Source: Heterostelium album PN500 (taxonomy: Eukaryota; Evosea; Eumycetozoa; Acytosteliales; Acytosteliaceae). Taken from it: a stretch of 64,000 bases of DNA. Shown piece by piece: positions 21,638 to 33,998 of this stretch. The stretch lies in contig NW_008805065.1 in the NCBI RefSeq assembly GCF_000004825.1, positions 310,001-374,000 on the forward strand, given 5' to 3'. Position 1 is the stretch's first letter. Each line of letters begins with the position of its first letter. The notes below the pieces were generated by a model. It searched no databases. It was not told where the DNA came from and saw only the letters and a program-made list of their open reading frames with translations. The position numbers were made by a program, and so were the translations under genes.

Positions 21638-23501
21638 TCATTGCTGTTTGGTTTCATAGGTTGGGTAATAGATATTACTACGAACGAATTGTTCAATGTT
21701 TTCTGGTCTTTGAATGGTAGCGATACCTTGTTCGAATGCCTTTTCAATGACGTTGGTTGCAATTTGAACAGAGATCTCACGAATCTTTGAGAGACCTGGA
21801 TAGATCTTACCGGTGATAACCTCTGCGTCATCTACGTTTGATGCCAATGTCTTGGCGGCGGTGTTGATCATCTCGTCGGTGACACGCAACGATTGACACA
21901 GGAAAGCACCCAATCCCAAACCTGGGAAGATATACATGTTGTTTCCTTGACCTGGAACAAAGGTATGTCCACGGTACTCAACTGGGGCAAATGGTGAACC
22001 AGAGGCAAAGATACAACGTCCCTCTGACCATTGGTAGGCTTGCTCGGCAGTGCACTCGGCATTGGAAGTTGGGTTGGAGAGTGAGAAAACGATTGGTTTC
22101 TCAACATTCTTGGACATTTCTTCAACGATTTCCTGTGTGAATGATCTTCCGATACCAGAGAGACCGACGAGAGCAGTTGGCTTGACATCCTTTACGACTT
22201 CGAGCAATGATTTCAATTGAGTGGTATAATCGGTACGGGCATATGCCTTTTTGTGTTCGGCCAACTCGTCGCCACGGTTGGTGGTAATCAAACCTTTACT
22301 ATCGACAAACCAGAATCTCTTTCTGGCTTCCTCCTTGGTCATACCTTGCTCTTCCATCAACGATACAATACAATCAGCAACACCAATACCAGCACTACCA
22401 GCACCAAAGAATACCATTCTATGATCCTTCAATGGAATCTGAGTTGCTCTCACAGCATTAATAAATCCAGCTAAAATAACTGATCCAGTACTAAAAATTA
22501 AATTAATAAAATAATATGTAACATGTTAATTTTAATAGCTTACCCTTGAATATCATCATTGAAACAAAGGAATCTATTTCTATAATTTTCCAACAAGGTG
22601 AAACAATGATCATTGGAGATATCTTCGAATTGAACTAATACTTTTGGCCATTTATTGTAAACAGCAACCAAAAACTCTTCCATCAAAGCATAGTATTCTG
22701 GATCAGAGAGACGAGCATGCTTTTCACCCAAGTAAAACTTGTCATCCAAATATTTCTTGGTATTGACACCAGCATCAATAATAACTGGGAGTGTTCTTGA
22801 TGGATGGAATCCAGCACCTGCAACATATAATTGTAATTTACCAACTGGAATACCCATACCATTTGTACCAAGATCACTTTATTTTAAAAATAAAATAAAA
22901 TAAATATTAATATATTATATTATGTGTTGATGTTTTTTTTTTTTTTTTTTTTTTTTGAACTTACCCTAAACCAAGAATTCTCGAACCATCTGAAACTACA
23001 ATAATATCAACTTCTTTGTGTGGCCAATTATCCAACATCTCACGGAATTGTCCTTTGTCTTGTGAGGAAAAGTACATTCCTTGAGCGAAACGGAACTCAT
23101 TTCCAAACTTTTGACAAGCTTCACCTACTGTTGGAGTATAGACGATTGGCATCATCAATTCCAAGTTATTTACCAAGAGATAAAAGAACAAAGTTTCATT
23201 TCTATCACGAAGGCAATTCAAAAAGATATATTTCTCCAAGTTGGATTGGAAAGAGGTGAATTGGGCAAGAGCTCTCTCGGCTTGTTCTACAATTGTTTCT
23301 GTTCTTGGTGGTAGCAATCCTCTCAATCCATATTTCTTACGTTCATCTTGATCAAAAGCAGTACCTAAATTAAAAAAAAATATATTTAAATAAAATAAAT
23401 ATAAAAATTTTAAAAAAAAAAAACAAAGATGTTGCAAAGATATTTATTGATTTACCTTTGTTGGCAAATGACGATCTTAAAATATTATATCCTCCTTCCA
23501 T
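21638..23501 (-). CDS. malA: Malic enzyme (probably NADP-dependent)
   Basis: Exons 23456-23501, 22965-23364, 22544-22876 and 21638-22490 give 543 residues, full length for the family. It oxidatively decarboxylates malate to pyruvate and reduces NAD(P)+. Motifs in order: 'YTPTVGEACQKFG', 'VSDGSRILGLGDLGTNGMG' (spanning an intron), 'FEDISNDHCFTLLENYR', 'FNDDIQGTG' (metal and substrate site, also spanning an intron), the dinucleotide fold 'FFGAGSAGIGVAD', and 'FSLSNPTSNAECTAEQAY'. The N-terminus (MEGGYNILRSSFANK) has no clear mitochondrial presequence, favouring a cytosolic NADPH-producing enzyme; cofactor choice is inferred. The stop is TGA. Confidence 0.95.
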
Positions 23502-23972
23502 TATTTATTTAAACTTGAAATAGATGTGATTGTTGCTATCAAATAGAGGAAAGCACTAGTGAAACTAAAATCTATGGAGCCGAGAACAGTTCTACATTAA
23601 TAATCTTTTTTTGAATTGTTTCAATATAAAAAAAATTAAAAAAAAAAAAATAGAAAAAAAAGTAACAGAGACTTCAAGGGTCAAAAATGTGATCAACAAT
23701 AGTTTGCATCATCATCGTGTGTGAGCTACTAAACCCCCATTACACACTTTGACCGTATTGTTTGATGAAAAAAAAATATAATCATCTTGAGATAGTTTTT
23801 TTTTCGAAAAAAATAGTAATTTTTTGCTGGGATTTGTGTTCCATCTTATGTGACAATAATTTTATTTTCTTTTTGGGGCTAAAAATGTGGGATTTATTTA
23901 AATTTTTTTTTTTGATTTTCAAACCCACCAGGTGCAAAAATAAATAATCTTTAAATTAACAAATAAATCAAT
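23502..23972. promoter_or_regulatory. Divergent promoter region, malA / F-box-like gene
   Basis: This 471-bp spacer lies between two divergent starts. It contains A/T homopolymers and a GC-richer patch at 23.69-23.76 kb ('gtgtgagctactaaacccc'). No coding frame is supported. Confidence 0.5.
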
Positions 23973-25451
23973 ATGTTTATTAATATACCATTTATTATTA
24001 AACAAATAATATTATCAAAATATCTAGATTTTATATATTTTTATAAAAATAAAGAATTATGGAGAAATGAAATATCAAAGATTTCGTTGGTTTCTCATGA
24101 AATATTTAATATAGTTTCTAGATTAGTAAAAAAGTGTTATCTACTTGATCATCAAATCAACAAACAAATCAGTTCAAAGTTCAAATTAATCAAATATGAA
24201 AATATAACAACATTAATAACAAATATTCCAATCATTTCAATTAGTCAATTTCTTCCAAAGTTAGAGTTGGTGATCATATCTTTTCTTGAAGGTAACAAGC
24301 CAAATAATGAAAAGTTATTATCATACATTGAAAATGGTGTGCAAGATAAAAATAATATTGCTAAAGTAATCATTGAATCTTATTCTCAAGTCAACACTTC
24401 TTCAACGCTATTCAAATTGTGTAACTACTATCAAAGTAATAGCTATAGAGTTAGAGAGAGGTTGTTATTTAGAAATATAGATATACTCCACCATGAGGGT
24501 GTCTATTTATTGAATTCATTAGTCAAGCTTTCACCAACTTCCATCAACTTCCTAGCATTGCCAAGATATCATCATTATAGTTATGAAGATCTACTCGATA
24601 CATCAAACAGCTTGCAGTCGGTTTCAATTACTTATGATTTCATAGAGCCATACCATTTCACGAGTATAGTTGCCGGTTTAAAGTCATTGAAATCGTTGAG
24701 AGTCATGGTTAATTTTCATCAGATTGCAATGAGCTTCCTAGAGAATAGAGTCGATTGGAGTGGAGACGAACACAAGTGTTACAATCGTGATACAGAGCCG
24801 GCATACAAGACCAAACTGTACAAACATTGGGTAAGGTTTTTGGATCAGATAGCAGAACATCCAAGCTTGTCAGATCTAACAATCATTGATGTCGATTGTA
24901 AAAATCCCACACACAATTTCCTATCGCATCAAGTAGAGACAAGAGCTCAACTCATGGCACCACTGAGCCAAATGTTACAGAAGAAATCAAATTTACAATC
25001 TCTATTCATATCAAAGTTGGGTGTTGGTATTTACGATGACTCTTTGTTTAAAAACACAATACAATCAATTTTTATAAATCATAATATAACAACAATCAAA
25101 TTATTATATCCAGATCTTTCAGCAGAGGTAATGGATTATATCTTTGACAACTATCATCTTTACAAACAAATAAAGAGTGTCCAACTATTCACACAACAAC
25201 ATCATCAAAAGATACTCGATTTCATCGACTCTATTCCAAAGTTGGAATCATTTTATTTCTCTATACCAATAGAAATGGCAGATTCTCTATTCGATGTTTT
25301 GGAGAAACTCTATCGATACAGTATTATCAATAATAGAATCATACCAAAGTTAATCAATGTCGTTGGATCAAAAAGAGAATTCTTTTCATTTCAAAATCAT
25401 ATCAAACATAACGATTATATTCCATTAGAAATCATTAAATTCGATTTATGA
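23973..25451 (+). CDS. F-box-like dictyostelid protein
   Basis: Single-exon gene of 492 residues. The N-terminus ('IPFIIKQIILSKYLDFIYF', then 'ELWRNEISKISLVSHEIFNI') has the helix spacing and 'SLVSHEIFNIVS' wording of amoebal F-box-like domains. The rest is a weakly repetitive Leu/Ile-rich array with recurrent 'LQSLFISKLG'- and 'LESFYFSIP'-like segments, resembling degenerate leucine-rich repeats. There is no signal peptide or TM segment. Dictyostelids carry large expanded families of such proteins, presumably substrate adaptors of SCF ubiquitin ligases, but this assignment is inference from layout. Lack of introns is usual for that class. Confidence 0.75.
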   Translation: MFINIPFIIKQIILSKYLDFIYFYKNKELWRNEISKISLVSHEIFNIVSRLVKKCYLLDHQINKQISSKFKLIKYENITTLITNIPIISISQFLPKLELVIISFLEGNKPNNEKLLSYIENGVQDKNNIAKVIIESYSQVNTSSTLFKLCNYYQSNSYRVRERLLFRNIDILHHEGVYLLNSLVKLSPTSINFLALPRYHHYSYEDLLDTSNSLQSVSITYDFIEPYHFTSIVAGLKSLKSLRVMVNFHQIAMSFLENRVDWSGDEHKCYNRDTEPAYKTKLYKHWVRFLDQIAEHPSLSDLTIIDVDCKNPTHNFLSHQVETRAQLMAPLSQMLQKKSNLQSLFISKLGVGIYDDSLFKNTIQSIFINHNITTIKLLYPDLSAEVMDYIFDNYHLYKQIKSVQLFTQQHHQKILDFIDSIPKLESFYFSIPIEMADSLFDVLEKLYRYSIINNRIIPKLINVVGSKREFFSFQNHIKHNDYIPLEIIKFDL

Positions 25452-25980
25452 TGATTTAAAAGTTGACAATGTCAATCTTACCAAAAAAAGAAGAGTGGTA
25501 CTTGGCACATAATACAAAAAAGGAAATTGTTTTAAAAATCATTAAAAAAATAAAAAATTTTCGTTGCAAAGAATGTCAAATTCCACATTCTTTTTAATAC
25601 ATTGTTTTTTTTTATTATTAAAATTTAAAGTTTGAGGAGTCATTTATATTTATTTAATATGTATTAAGCTTATCTTTTTATTAATTTTGTTTTTTGTTTT
25701 TATTTTTTTGATATTGTACGACATTTATTTAAATTTGGTTTTTACAGATACAAAAGTAGAATCTCTTTGCACAATTTTCAAAATCCACAAGTACCACATA
25801 GTCATTGGTTTTTTATTTATTCCTTTTTTGTAATATTTATTATTTTCAATACTATCAGTTTCTAGAATTATCAAAAATAATAATACATTAATAATAACAA
25901 TATTTATAAATATATTTTTTTGTAATATCAAGTTTTTTTTATTTTAAATTTTATTAAACAAATAATAATTAAGTAATATT
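25452..25980. other. AT-rich intergenic region
   Basis: 3' flank of the F-box-like gene and promoter of CNOT9. A minus-strand frame of 68 codons (25725-25931) is AT-rich and coding-unlike. Nothing else seen. Confidence 0.5.
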
Positions 25981-27525
25981 ATGAATAATATTACTGAGAA
26001 TGGAGGAGCAATTAATAAACAATCTTTTAATAACCATATTTTGTCTTCTTTTACTCAAAATGATATTTTATTTATTAAGACACCAATAATGAATTCACCA
26101 TCATCACAAACATCATCAACCTCTTCATCAACCACACAACCAAATGAATCGAGATATAATATTTTTGATAATCAAAAAAATAATAATAAACAAATATCTC
26201 AAGAGGTTCCTACTTTTAAAAATATTGTTGACAACAATGATTTATATCAATCACCATTTCAATCAAAATTTCAAAATCAAGAACAATCAACAAATATTTA
26301 TAGCAATTCTGAAGGATCAAGTAGAATTACATCAGAAAATAATAATAGGAATTTATTAAATATTTTTAAAAGTGAAAATAATAATAATAATAATTGTAAT
26401 ATTGAATCAATTAATAAATCATTAGAATCAAATATTAAAAAAGGAATAAAAATACCTGTCGGTGAAAAAACAATCAATCAGTTAATATTGGATTTATATG
26501 AAAATGATAAAAGAGAAGAAACTCTATCAGAGATTATCAAAAGAAAGGATTCCATTCCAAATCTACATTTATATATTTCTTATTCTCCAATGATAATGAC
26601 AATTCTTCTTCAAGAGGTACTGAGTATCTATCGATATATACTTCCTCCCAATCAAAAGTTAAAAGCTAGATCTTCCAATCGGGTTTGTAATACATTGGCC
26701 TTACTACAATTAGTAGCATCAAATTTAGAGTCAAGATCGATATTAATTAAATGTAAATTGTTTTTTTTATAACAATTTATTCTAAGAATATTAATTAAAT
26801 TATTTTTTATTTTTTTAGCAAGAATAATAGTTTATTTATTTCCATTTTTAAAGACCGGATCACGAAACAAACCTTTTGAATATCTAAGATTATCAACACT
26901 CAATGTAATTAGCGCTCTTATCAAGGTTGAGATTAGAGATGTTATCAAGTTATTGCTTGATTCCGATTTAATATCAAGTTGTTTGAAAATTATGGAGACA
27001 TGTAGTGAGCTTTCAAAAACAGGTATTTAACAACAACGTTAATATTGGTGGTTTCAAAACATTTTAATTAACTTTTTTATATCTATAGTTTCAACATTTA
27101 TATTACAAAAAATATTGAATGAAGATGAAGGTTTGAATTATTTCTGTCAATCACCAACTAGATTACAACAGATATTTCATTCTTTGAATTCAATGATAGA
27201 AGCAATGTTACCAGACCACATGTCGTCTCGACTTCTCAAGCATATTGTAAGGTGTTACCTAAGATTGAGTGATAACCTAAAGGCAAGAGACATGCTTTCA
27301 AAATCTATCATGCCCGAGTGTTTCTCGAATGGTCAGTTGAATGACTTTTTAAATCAAGAGGGTGATATGATTGTAAAGCGATGGTATCATCAACTTATGA
27401 CAAATGTTTTCCCACAACAACAACAACAACAACCACCTAGAAGAAGTCCATTCAATCAACAACAGCAACAACAACAACAACAACAACAATATAATAATAA
27501 TAGAAGAGGTTTTAATCGTAAATAA
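25981..27525 (+). CDS. cnot9: CCR4-NOT complex subunit 9 (RCD1/CAF40)
   Basis: Exons 25981-26752, 26819-27022 and 27089-27525 give 470 residues. CNOT9 is the armadillo-repeat subunit of the CCR4-NOT deadenylase and docks RNA-binding proteins. The conserved core starts near residue 160 ('INQLILDLYENDKREETLSE') and includes 'SNRVCNTLALLQLVASN', 'PFEYLRLSTLNVISALIKVE', 'ELSKTVSTFILQKIL' (across an intron) and 'RLLKHIVRCYLRLSDN', all near-identical to animal and yeast proteins. The extra length comes from an Asn/Ser-rich leader of about 155 residues and a Gln/Asn-rich, Arg-ending tail. The conserved residues rule out a pseudogene. Confidence 0.95.
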
Positions 27526-27660
27526 AAAAGAATGATGTACATGCTTAATAATATTTTTAACAAACTTTATTTTTTAAAATTTTTTTTTTTTTTAATATAA
27601 ATGATCACTCTTATTATTTTTTTAATTAATTTAAATATAGTTCAACAACAACAATAAATA

Positions 27661-29763
27661 ATGCCAAAGAGAGGTAGACCACCAAAGAATAGACCTTTAA
27701 ATACAACAGATGATCATAATACTAGACCAGGTTATAAAGGTGTTGGTAGACCACCTAAAAATAGAGATAGAGATAAAGAAATCGAACAACAATTAGAGTA
27801 TGATCAATATTATTATTATTATTATCTCTTTTATCATTATATATTAACATTTTATATTTATAGATCTAAAAGAGAATATTTAGATGAAAAGGTTCCTCTT
27901 TATGTACCTTCACTTGATATATATAAAAAGATTGGTGGTGAGAATAGTGCAATATCAAAGATTGCATCTATTGATATACCTTCAAATTATGATATTTCAG
28001 ATGATGACCCTGATGATCAACCAACAACAACGACAACAACAACAACAACCACCACTACGACAACAACAACAACAACAACAAATACAGAAACAACACCTAT
28101 TAATATAGATGATACAATATTAAATCAAGCATTAGAAGATGTAGTTTCATTTCAAAACTATGTTTCAAATTCAAAAGGTTTAATAACAAAACAAATCGAT
28201 TTATTAAACAATAATCACAAGAATTCAAATCAAGTTAAAAAATATAGTAACTATCAAATTATTGTAATTCAATCTATAAATTTATATTAACGGTCACCTT
28301 TTTAGTTGTACAAAGAAAAAAGAATGTAAAATTAAATCATAATGAAAGAATAAATAGAAATCAAGTCAATGAACATCCAAGGGATATCAATGATAGTGCA
28401 GTTTCGATAAAGTCAACGACAACCAATGATAACGATATCAGTAGCGATGCAATGACGTTGGATGACTCTGACAATGCAGTCTCTAGTGCATCGGCTTCAA
28501 GATTAAAGAAGAAAAAGATGGTTCAAGACGATGATTACGATGACCAAGACGATGAAGATATCGATATTCTCGATATCGATCACAGTATGAATGAATCGAT
28601 CGACTATCAGGATGACGATGATGATCATGTTAAGCGACCGACACCACCAGTAAAGGTTTTAAAGTTGACGGAGAACGACGATCCTGGCGATGACATTGAC
28701 GATCAAACCAGTACTCTTTCCGACGACAGTACTACCACTGGCAGTGTTGCAGCACCCTATCATCATCATCATCTCAAGAAATCCGCAGGCAAAAAGAAAA
28801 ACCTTATCAAAAAGAAAGGTTCTAAATATCAACACGACGAGCTATCAGCATCGAGCAAGAACAAAAAGAAAAAGAAACAGGAGGATGAACAGCCTAAAGT
28901 ACACTATATCGGACCTAACGTGTTTTGGGCTGCTATGGATTCCTATTTTCGTTGGATCAATGAAATCGATTTGGATTTGGTGACACCAAAGCCAGAGGAC
29001 TACTATTCATCGTCATTCGTTATTCCACCACTTGGAACGCACTACACTGAGCAGTGGTCAAACGAAGATCAAGAGAGACTGTCAAAGCCAAGTGGTTTGC
29101 TACGACCACAGCCACAGAGATTACAGCACAGCTCGTCAACCGATAGTATGGAAGAAACAATGTCGTCGAGTGGTGGTAATGATGGAATATCCAGTGACCT
29201 GTTTATGGGTGATCTTTCGATGCGTCTACTCTCATGTTTGATCGAAGAGAATCTTTTGACGACATCTAGTGCAACAAGCTTGGCATCGAAGCAACCACAT
29301 CAACCCGGTGGTAAAGGACAACTACTTCCAACGGAATCACCGAGCAACGCCTACAATCCAGACACACAACTTTCATTAGAAAAGAGAATTCAATTAGAGT
29401 TAAAGTGTTTAGGATTGTATGACGACTATCAAACACCTACTACCGAACGTCAAGACGATGAGATTTGTGCTGAACTCAGATTCCTGCAAAACCAACTACG
29501 TGATCAAATCAATGCCAACAACCAATTGAAATCACAAACCTATATTAAATGTAAACAAATCATGTCGAAACAAGATCAAATTAAAAAGAGAAAACAATAT
29601 CATTCTGTATCTGAAAGAAATTATCAAAAGTTAATGGTATGTAAAAATAATAATAATAATAATCAAATTATATTTTATTATAAAACTCTAACTCTAAAAT
29701 TTATTCATATATATAAAGAAGAAAGATAGAAAGAAAAAAAAAGTTAAAGCTTCACTAAATTAA
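27661..29763 (+). CDS. ADA3-like transcriptional adaptor with N-terminal AT-hooks
   Basis: Exons 27661-27797, 27864-28246, 28306-29636 and 29719-29763 give 631 residues. The C-terminal half carries the ADA3/NGG1 signature order: 'LSMRLLSCLIEENLL', 'SLEKRIQLELKCLGL', 'DDEICAELRFLQNQLRDQI', then a basic coiled segment ending 'KKDRKKKKVKASLN'. ADA3 links the Gcn5 acetyltransferase module to SAGA/ADA coactivators. The N-terminus has two AT-hook cores within 40 residues ('KRGRPPKNRP' and 'GVGRPPKNR'), which I do not know from animal or yeast ADA3. A Thr run, acidic tracts and Lys-rich tracts lie between. The last 45-nt exon was placed by phase and supplies a clean TAA. Intron 1 has a TAT-repeat stretch that is open in frame. 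Confidence 0.85.
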
Positions 29764-29975
29764 TAATAATATAATATAATAAACAAACAATCTTTTTTTT
29801 GTTTTAAAAAGAAATTTTTTTTTTTTTTTTTTTCAAGTTCATTCTCTCTTCTTTTTTTTCATTTATTTATAATCAAAAGTCAAAGGTAGTCAGTAACTAG
29901 TTATCATTATGATGATGATGATAAGTGAACACTATAGTATAAAGTTTGTAGTTTAGTAGTTAATTGATATAAACT

Positions 29976-32785
29976 ATGGGTATTGGTGGCTCAGTCATTT
30001 CAACAGAGTCTATTGCAAAGACGGTTGGTCTGAGCAATCAGATGAATGATGAGCTTAAAGTATTGGTATCACAACAATCAATACCATTAGAGGTTGAACA
30101 ATTCATGGAAACTCTTTTGCTTAGTTTGAATTTCTCTGAAAGTTCCAATCATACCTATCTATCTATACTATTACAAGATCTATCAAAACAATTAGGTAAA
30201 TTAATAATAGCTACTATACTTTTATATATCTTTTAATTAATCATCTATCTATTACTAGCTGTAAACAATTTAAAATCAAAGAATTTCAATCGAATAGTAT
30301 TACATTTCATTTTGAAATTAAATCAATTTTATCATTCTTTAGTTTCATTACCTTCACATTATTTAATTAATAATAATATTAGCAATCAAAATAATAATCA
30401 AAATAATAATAATAATAATAATCATCAAAATATAGATACAAAACTTCAAATTAAAATATTGAATCAACAACAATATCTTATAAACTATACTATACTATTA
30501 CAATCATTCACAAGATATTTCATAGAGAATATGGTACAACTTGATCTGGAGGATCAGTTTTGTGGTGTTGATCGATCTTATAAAGACCTACCGTTCGATC
30601 TATTAACAGGAATAGTAAACTTTTTATCTCTAGAATCAAAGTATGTGATCATTCATCTAGGATATCTCAATTATAGATTAGTCATTCCAATAATTAACAA
30701 ACACACAAACCCATTCAATCAGTGACTACTCATACGATTTACATTTAGCACTTTACAATTTTCTGCTCATTCTATTTTCGACAGAGATGTACCAACCATT
30801 GCCTCTACTCGATGAGTCACCTCGATCAGAGAACCAGCCAACCAACATATTCCTAACAATGATGATGCGATTCGAATGTGATCAACTCTTACCAAGAGCC
30901 ACGCTAAACTCATTCATTAGAAATCTTTACAACAATGTAATCTATGACAAACCAAGACCTTCAAGTTCAAGTAGTTTATTTAATTCTATTGGAAATGCTG
31001 CATGTAAATATATATATATATATAATATTTTGGATAGGAACAAGACATTTTTATTAACTAATCTTAGCATTCCTTTTATTAATACCATGGAGTGCATATA
31101 GATATTTTTTCCCTGTAGATAGTTCATCTCATTCTGGGCCGCTTTCAGACCTATCACTACTTACATTACTTTCAATGATTCAATATTACTATCTACCCAT
31201 CAATCCATATAGAAAGATAACACATTCAATACAGGATGCTGATTGTAAATACACACTTATATATATAACAAGTTTTTTAACAATCCTTACTAATTAGTAG
31301 TTATTATAGTTTCAGATTTAGATAAAAATACAAATATATCAATATCAATGTCAAAGTTGTATGAAGTTATTTTACAATCACCTGCATCCAACAAAAACCT
31401 TTTATTATTATATTATTTATTACAAGAGAATCCTTATTTCTTTAAATATGTACAGTCAAGAACAGATATAGATAATTTAGTAAGTTGAACTGGTTTTTAT
31501 AAATAAATCAAAACTAACTTTTATCATTTCCAACCAGGTTTTACCAATGTTACAAGTTTTATATAGTTCATTTGAGGAAAAACCTCAACAAGTATATATG
31601 ATCTTAATTATTATACTTATTTTATCACAAGATACTTTATTCAATGCAAACGTTCATTCTTTGGTAAGCTTTAAAATATTAATAATTATTAGAAAATATA
31701 TAACTAATTTATAAAAATTAGGTTATTCATCAGGTACTTTGGTATAAAGAAAGACATTTAGTTGATATCTCATTGGGTGGATTGTTAATGGTTGTTTTAA
31801 TTAAATCAATCATGTTGAATCTTTCTAAATTGAGGGTAACTTGAAAAAACAAATAATTTTATTATTAACATCATTTTATTAACCATTACCAACTTTAGGA
31901 TGTTTATCTTCATACCAATTGTTTAGCAATATTAGCAAATCTTTCTTCAAATATATCACATATTCATCCATATGTTTCATCTAGATTGGTAAAGTTATTG
32001 GAAATTTTAAGTAAAAGATATATGAAATTGTAAGTTTGATTTAAAAAAAAAGAATATTTATATTTGTTTAATTTCTAATTATTTTATTTATTTTTTAAAA
32101 AAGGAAAAGATCATCAACTCAAAATCAATCATCTGAAAATTTAGAAATCTCTTTAACAGATATAAACTCTGATGAATTACAAACACATTCAGATTTTCTA
32201 TACATAGTGTTACAGATTATAAATAATACACTTACATACAGAGCTACATCGAATCCTCATCTTATATACTCTCTGTTACACCAAAATGAATATCTACCAG
32301 GTTTCATTAACGATGATAACCTCTCAGAGTTATCAACAAATATCCTAAATGTAAGTAAAAGTAAAGAGATTGATGGAGATTTATATTCTAATACGAAAAA
32401 ATACATTTAGATATTATCATTTTTTACCTATGAATTATCATTGGAGAGTTCACAAGATTGGTCAGCAGAGAAGATTCTACTGTTTTTAGAAACTAAATCA
32501 AAACAGATTGCAGTACCTCCATTGGATCAAGAAGGTATTCTACGTTTCAAATATGAAGAGGAGTCAAATAGTTTCGAATTTATAACACCTTATATATGGT
32601 CGCTCATCTACAATTTCATGGGTGAGAAATGGGACACCAAACACCTTACCCTATTCCAAAACAAACCATCAGACATTGAATCAACAGTTAAAGATATCAG
32701 TGACAAAATCAAAAGTAATGATTTACTTTCCGATGATTCCAATAATAATAGTCCTGATTTTCAGTCAACAATAAATTCGATTTAA
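29976..32785 (+). CDS. Dymeclin
   Basis: Ten exons: 29976-30195, 30259-30640, 30723-31003, 31119-31244, 31310-31479, 31538-31663, 31722-31835, 31899-32029, 32104-32350, 32411-32785. They give 723 residues. Dymeclin is a peripheral Golgi/ER-Golgi protein (DYM in humans). It begins MGIGGS, a likely N-myristoylation site as in animal dymeclins. Diagnostic segments include 'LHLALYNFLLILFSTEMYQP', 'SLGGLLMVVLIKSIM', 'YLHTNCLAILANLS', 'ATSNPHLIYSLLHQNEYL', 'ILRFKYEEESNSFEF' and 'ITPYIWSLIYNF'. The exon 3 acceptor at 30722 was chosen because it restores the conserved 'SYDLHLALYNFLL' segment. The nine introns make this the most intron-dense gene in the window. Confidence 0.92.
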
Positions 32786-32840
32786 TTGTTTTTATTTATA
32801 TTTTTTTTTTTATATTTCATTTTCTTTATTCTTTACTACA

Positions 32841-33659
32841 ATGGGTTTATTAACAGTACTTAAAAAAATTAAACAAAAAGAAAAAGAACTTAGATTGTTA
32901 ATGTTGTATGTATCATGTTTCTACTTTATAAACAGTTTGTTTTGTTTTAACATCGTAGTAATATTATAGAGGTTTAGATAATGCAGGTAAAACTACAATT
33001 TTAAAACAATTCAACGGTGAAGATATAACTACAATAAGTCCAACACTAGGTTTTAATATACAAACTTTAATATATAAAGAGTAAGTATATCATATGATTT
33101 CACTACTATACTAGTATTCACTAAAAAGTTTAGATATAAATTAAATATATGGGATATTGGTGGTCAAAAGACATTAAGAACCTATTGGAGGAATTACTAT
33201 GAAGAGAATGATGCTGTCATATGGGTAATCGATAGCTCTGATATTCGAAGAATAGATGATTGTAAATTAGAATTAAAGTCGTTATTAGAAGAAGAGGTAT
33301 GTTTAAAATAGATAATACAATATGTTTAAACATCTTTCTTTGACTAACTTGAATGAATATCAATAGAAACTTGCAGGTGCAACTTTTTTAGTATTTGCAA
33401 ATAAACAAGATCTTGAAGGTTCAAAATCATCAGAAGAAATTATAAAGGTACGATAGTTTAAATTAACAAAAGATAATATTTGATCGATTTTTTTATTAAA
33501 ATGAAATCATCATTGTTATTTTAGTATTTGGATTTAGAATCATTAAGCACGCATAATTGGAAGATACAGAGTTGCAGTGCTATATCTGGAGAAGGTTTAG
33601 AAGAAGGTATAGAATGGGTTGTCAATGATATTGTTTCAAGATGTTTTATTTTAGATTAA
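32841..33659 (+). CDS. arl2: ADP-ribosylation factor-like GTPase Arl2
   Basis: Exons 32841-32905, 32970-33080, 33134-33296, 33367-33447 and 33525-33659 give 184 residues, exactly the length of animal Arl2. It regulates tubulin folding cofactors and ciliary or mitochondrial trafficking in other eukaryotes. Motifs: '[18 protein letters not shown]', P-loop '[14 protein letters not shown]', switch I '[10 protein letters not shown]', switch II '[17 protein letters not shown]', 'FANKQDL' and '[10 protein letters not shown]'. Four short introns; the second falls between switch I and switch II. The gene starts only 55 bp after dymeclin, on the same strand. Confidence 0.97.
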
Positions 33660-33758
33660 ATCATAAAATTAACAAGTTTTTTTAAAAGGAGACATAGTAA
33701 TATTACATCTATTATTTAAATCTAAAAAAAAATAAAAAATAATAAAAGCTTTATTTAT

Positions 33759-33966
33759 TTAAGGTTCATTTTCAATTGAAGATCTACCATCTGATAATGA
33801 CCTATCTATTGGTCTTTCACGTGTGAATGGTAATGAATCAAGATTGAAACTTTGAGCTCGGCTGTTTGTTGCCAAGATATTGCTATTGGTGTTATTAACC
33901 ATATTATTGCTGCTATTATTATTATTATTATTGTTATTATTATTATTATTATTATTATTGCTACTA

Positions 33967-33998
<32 letters not shown>

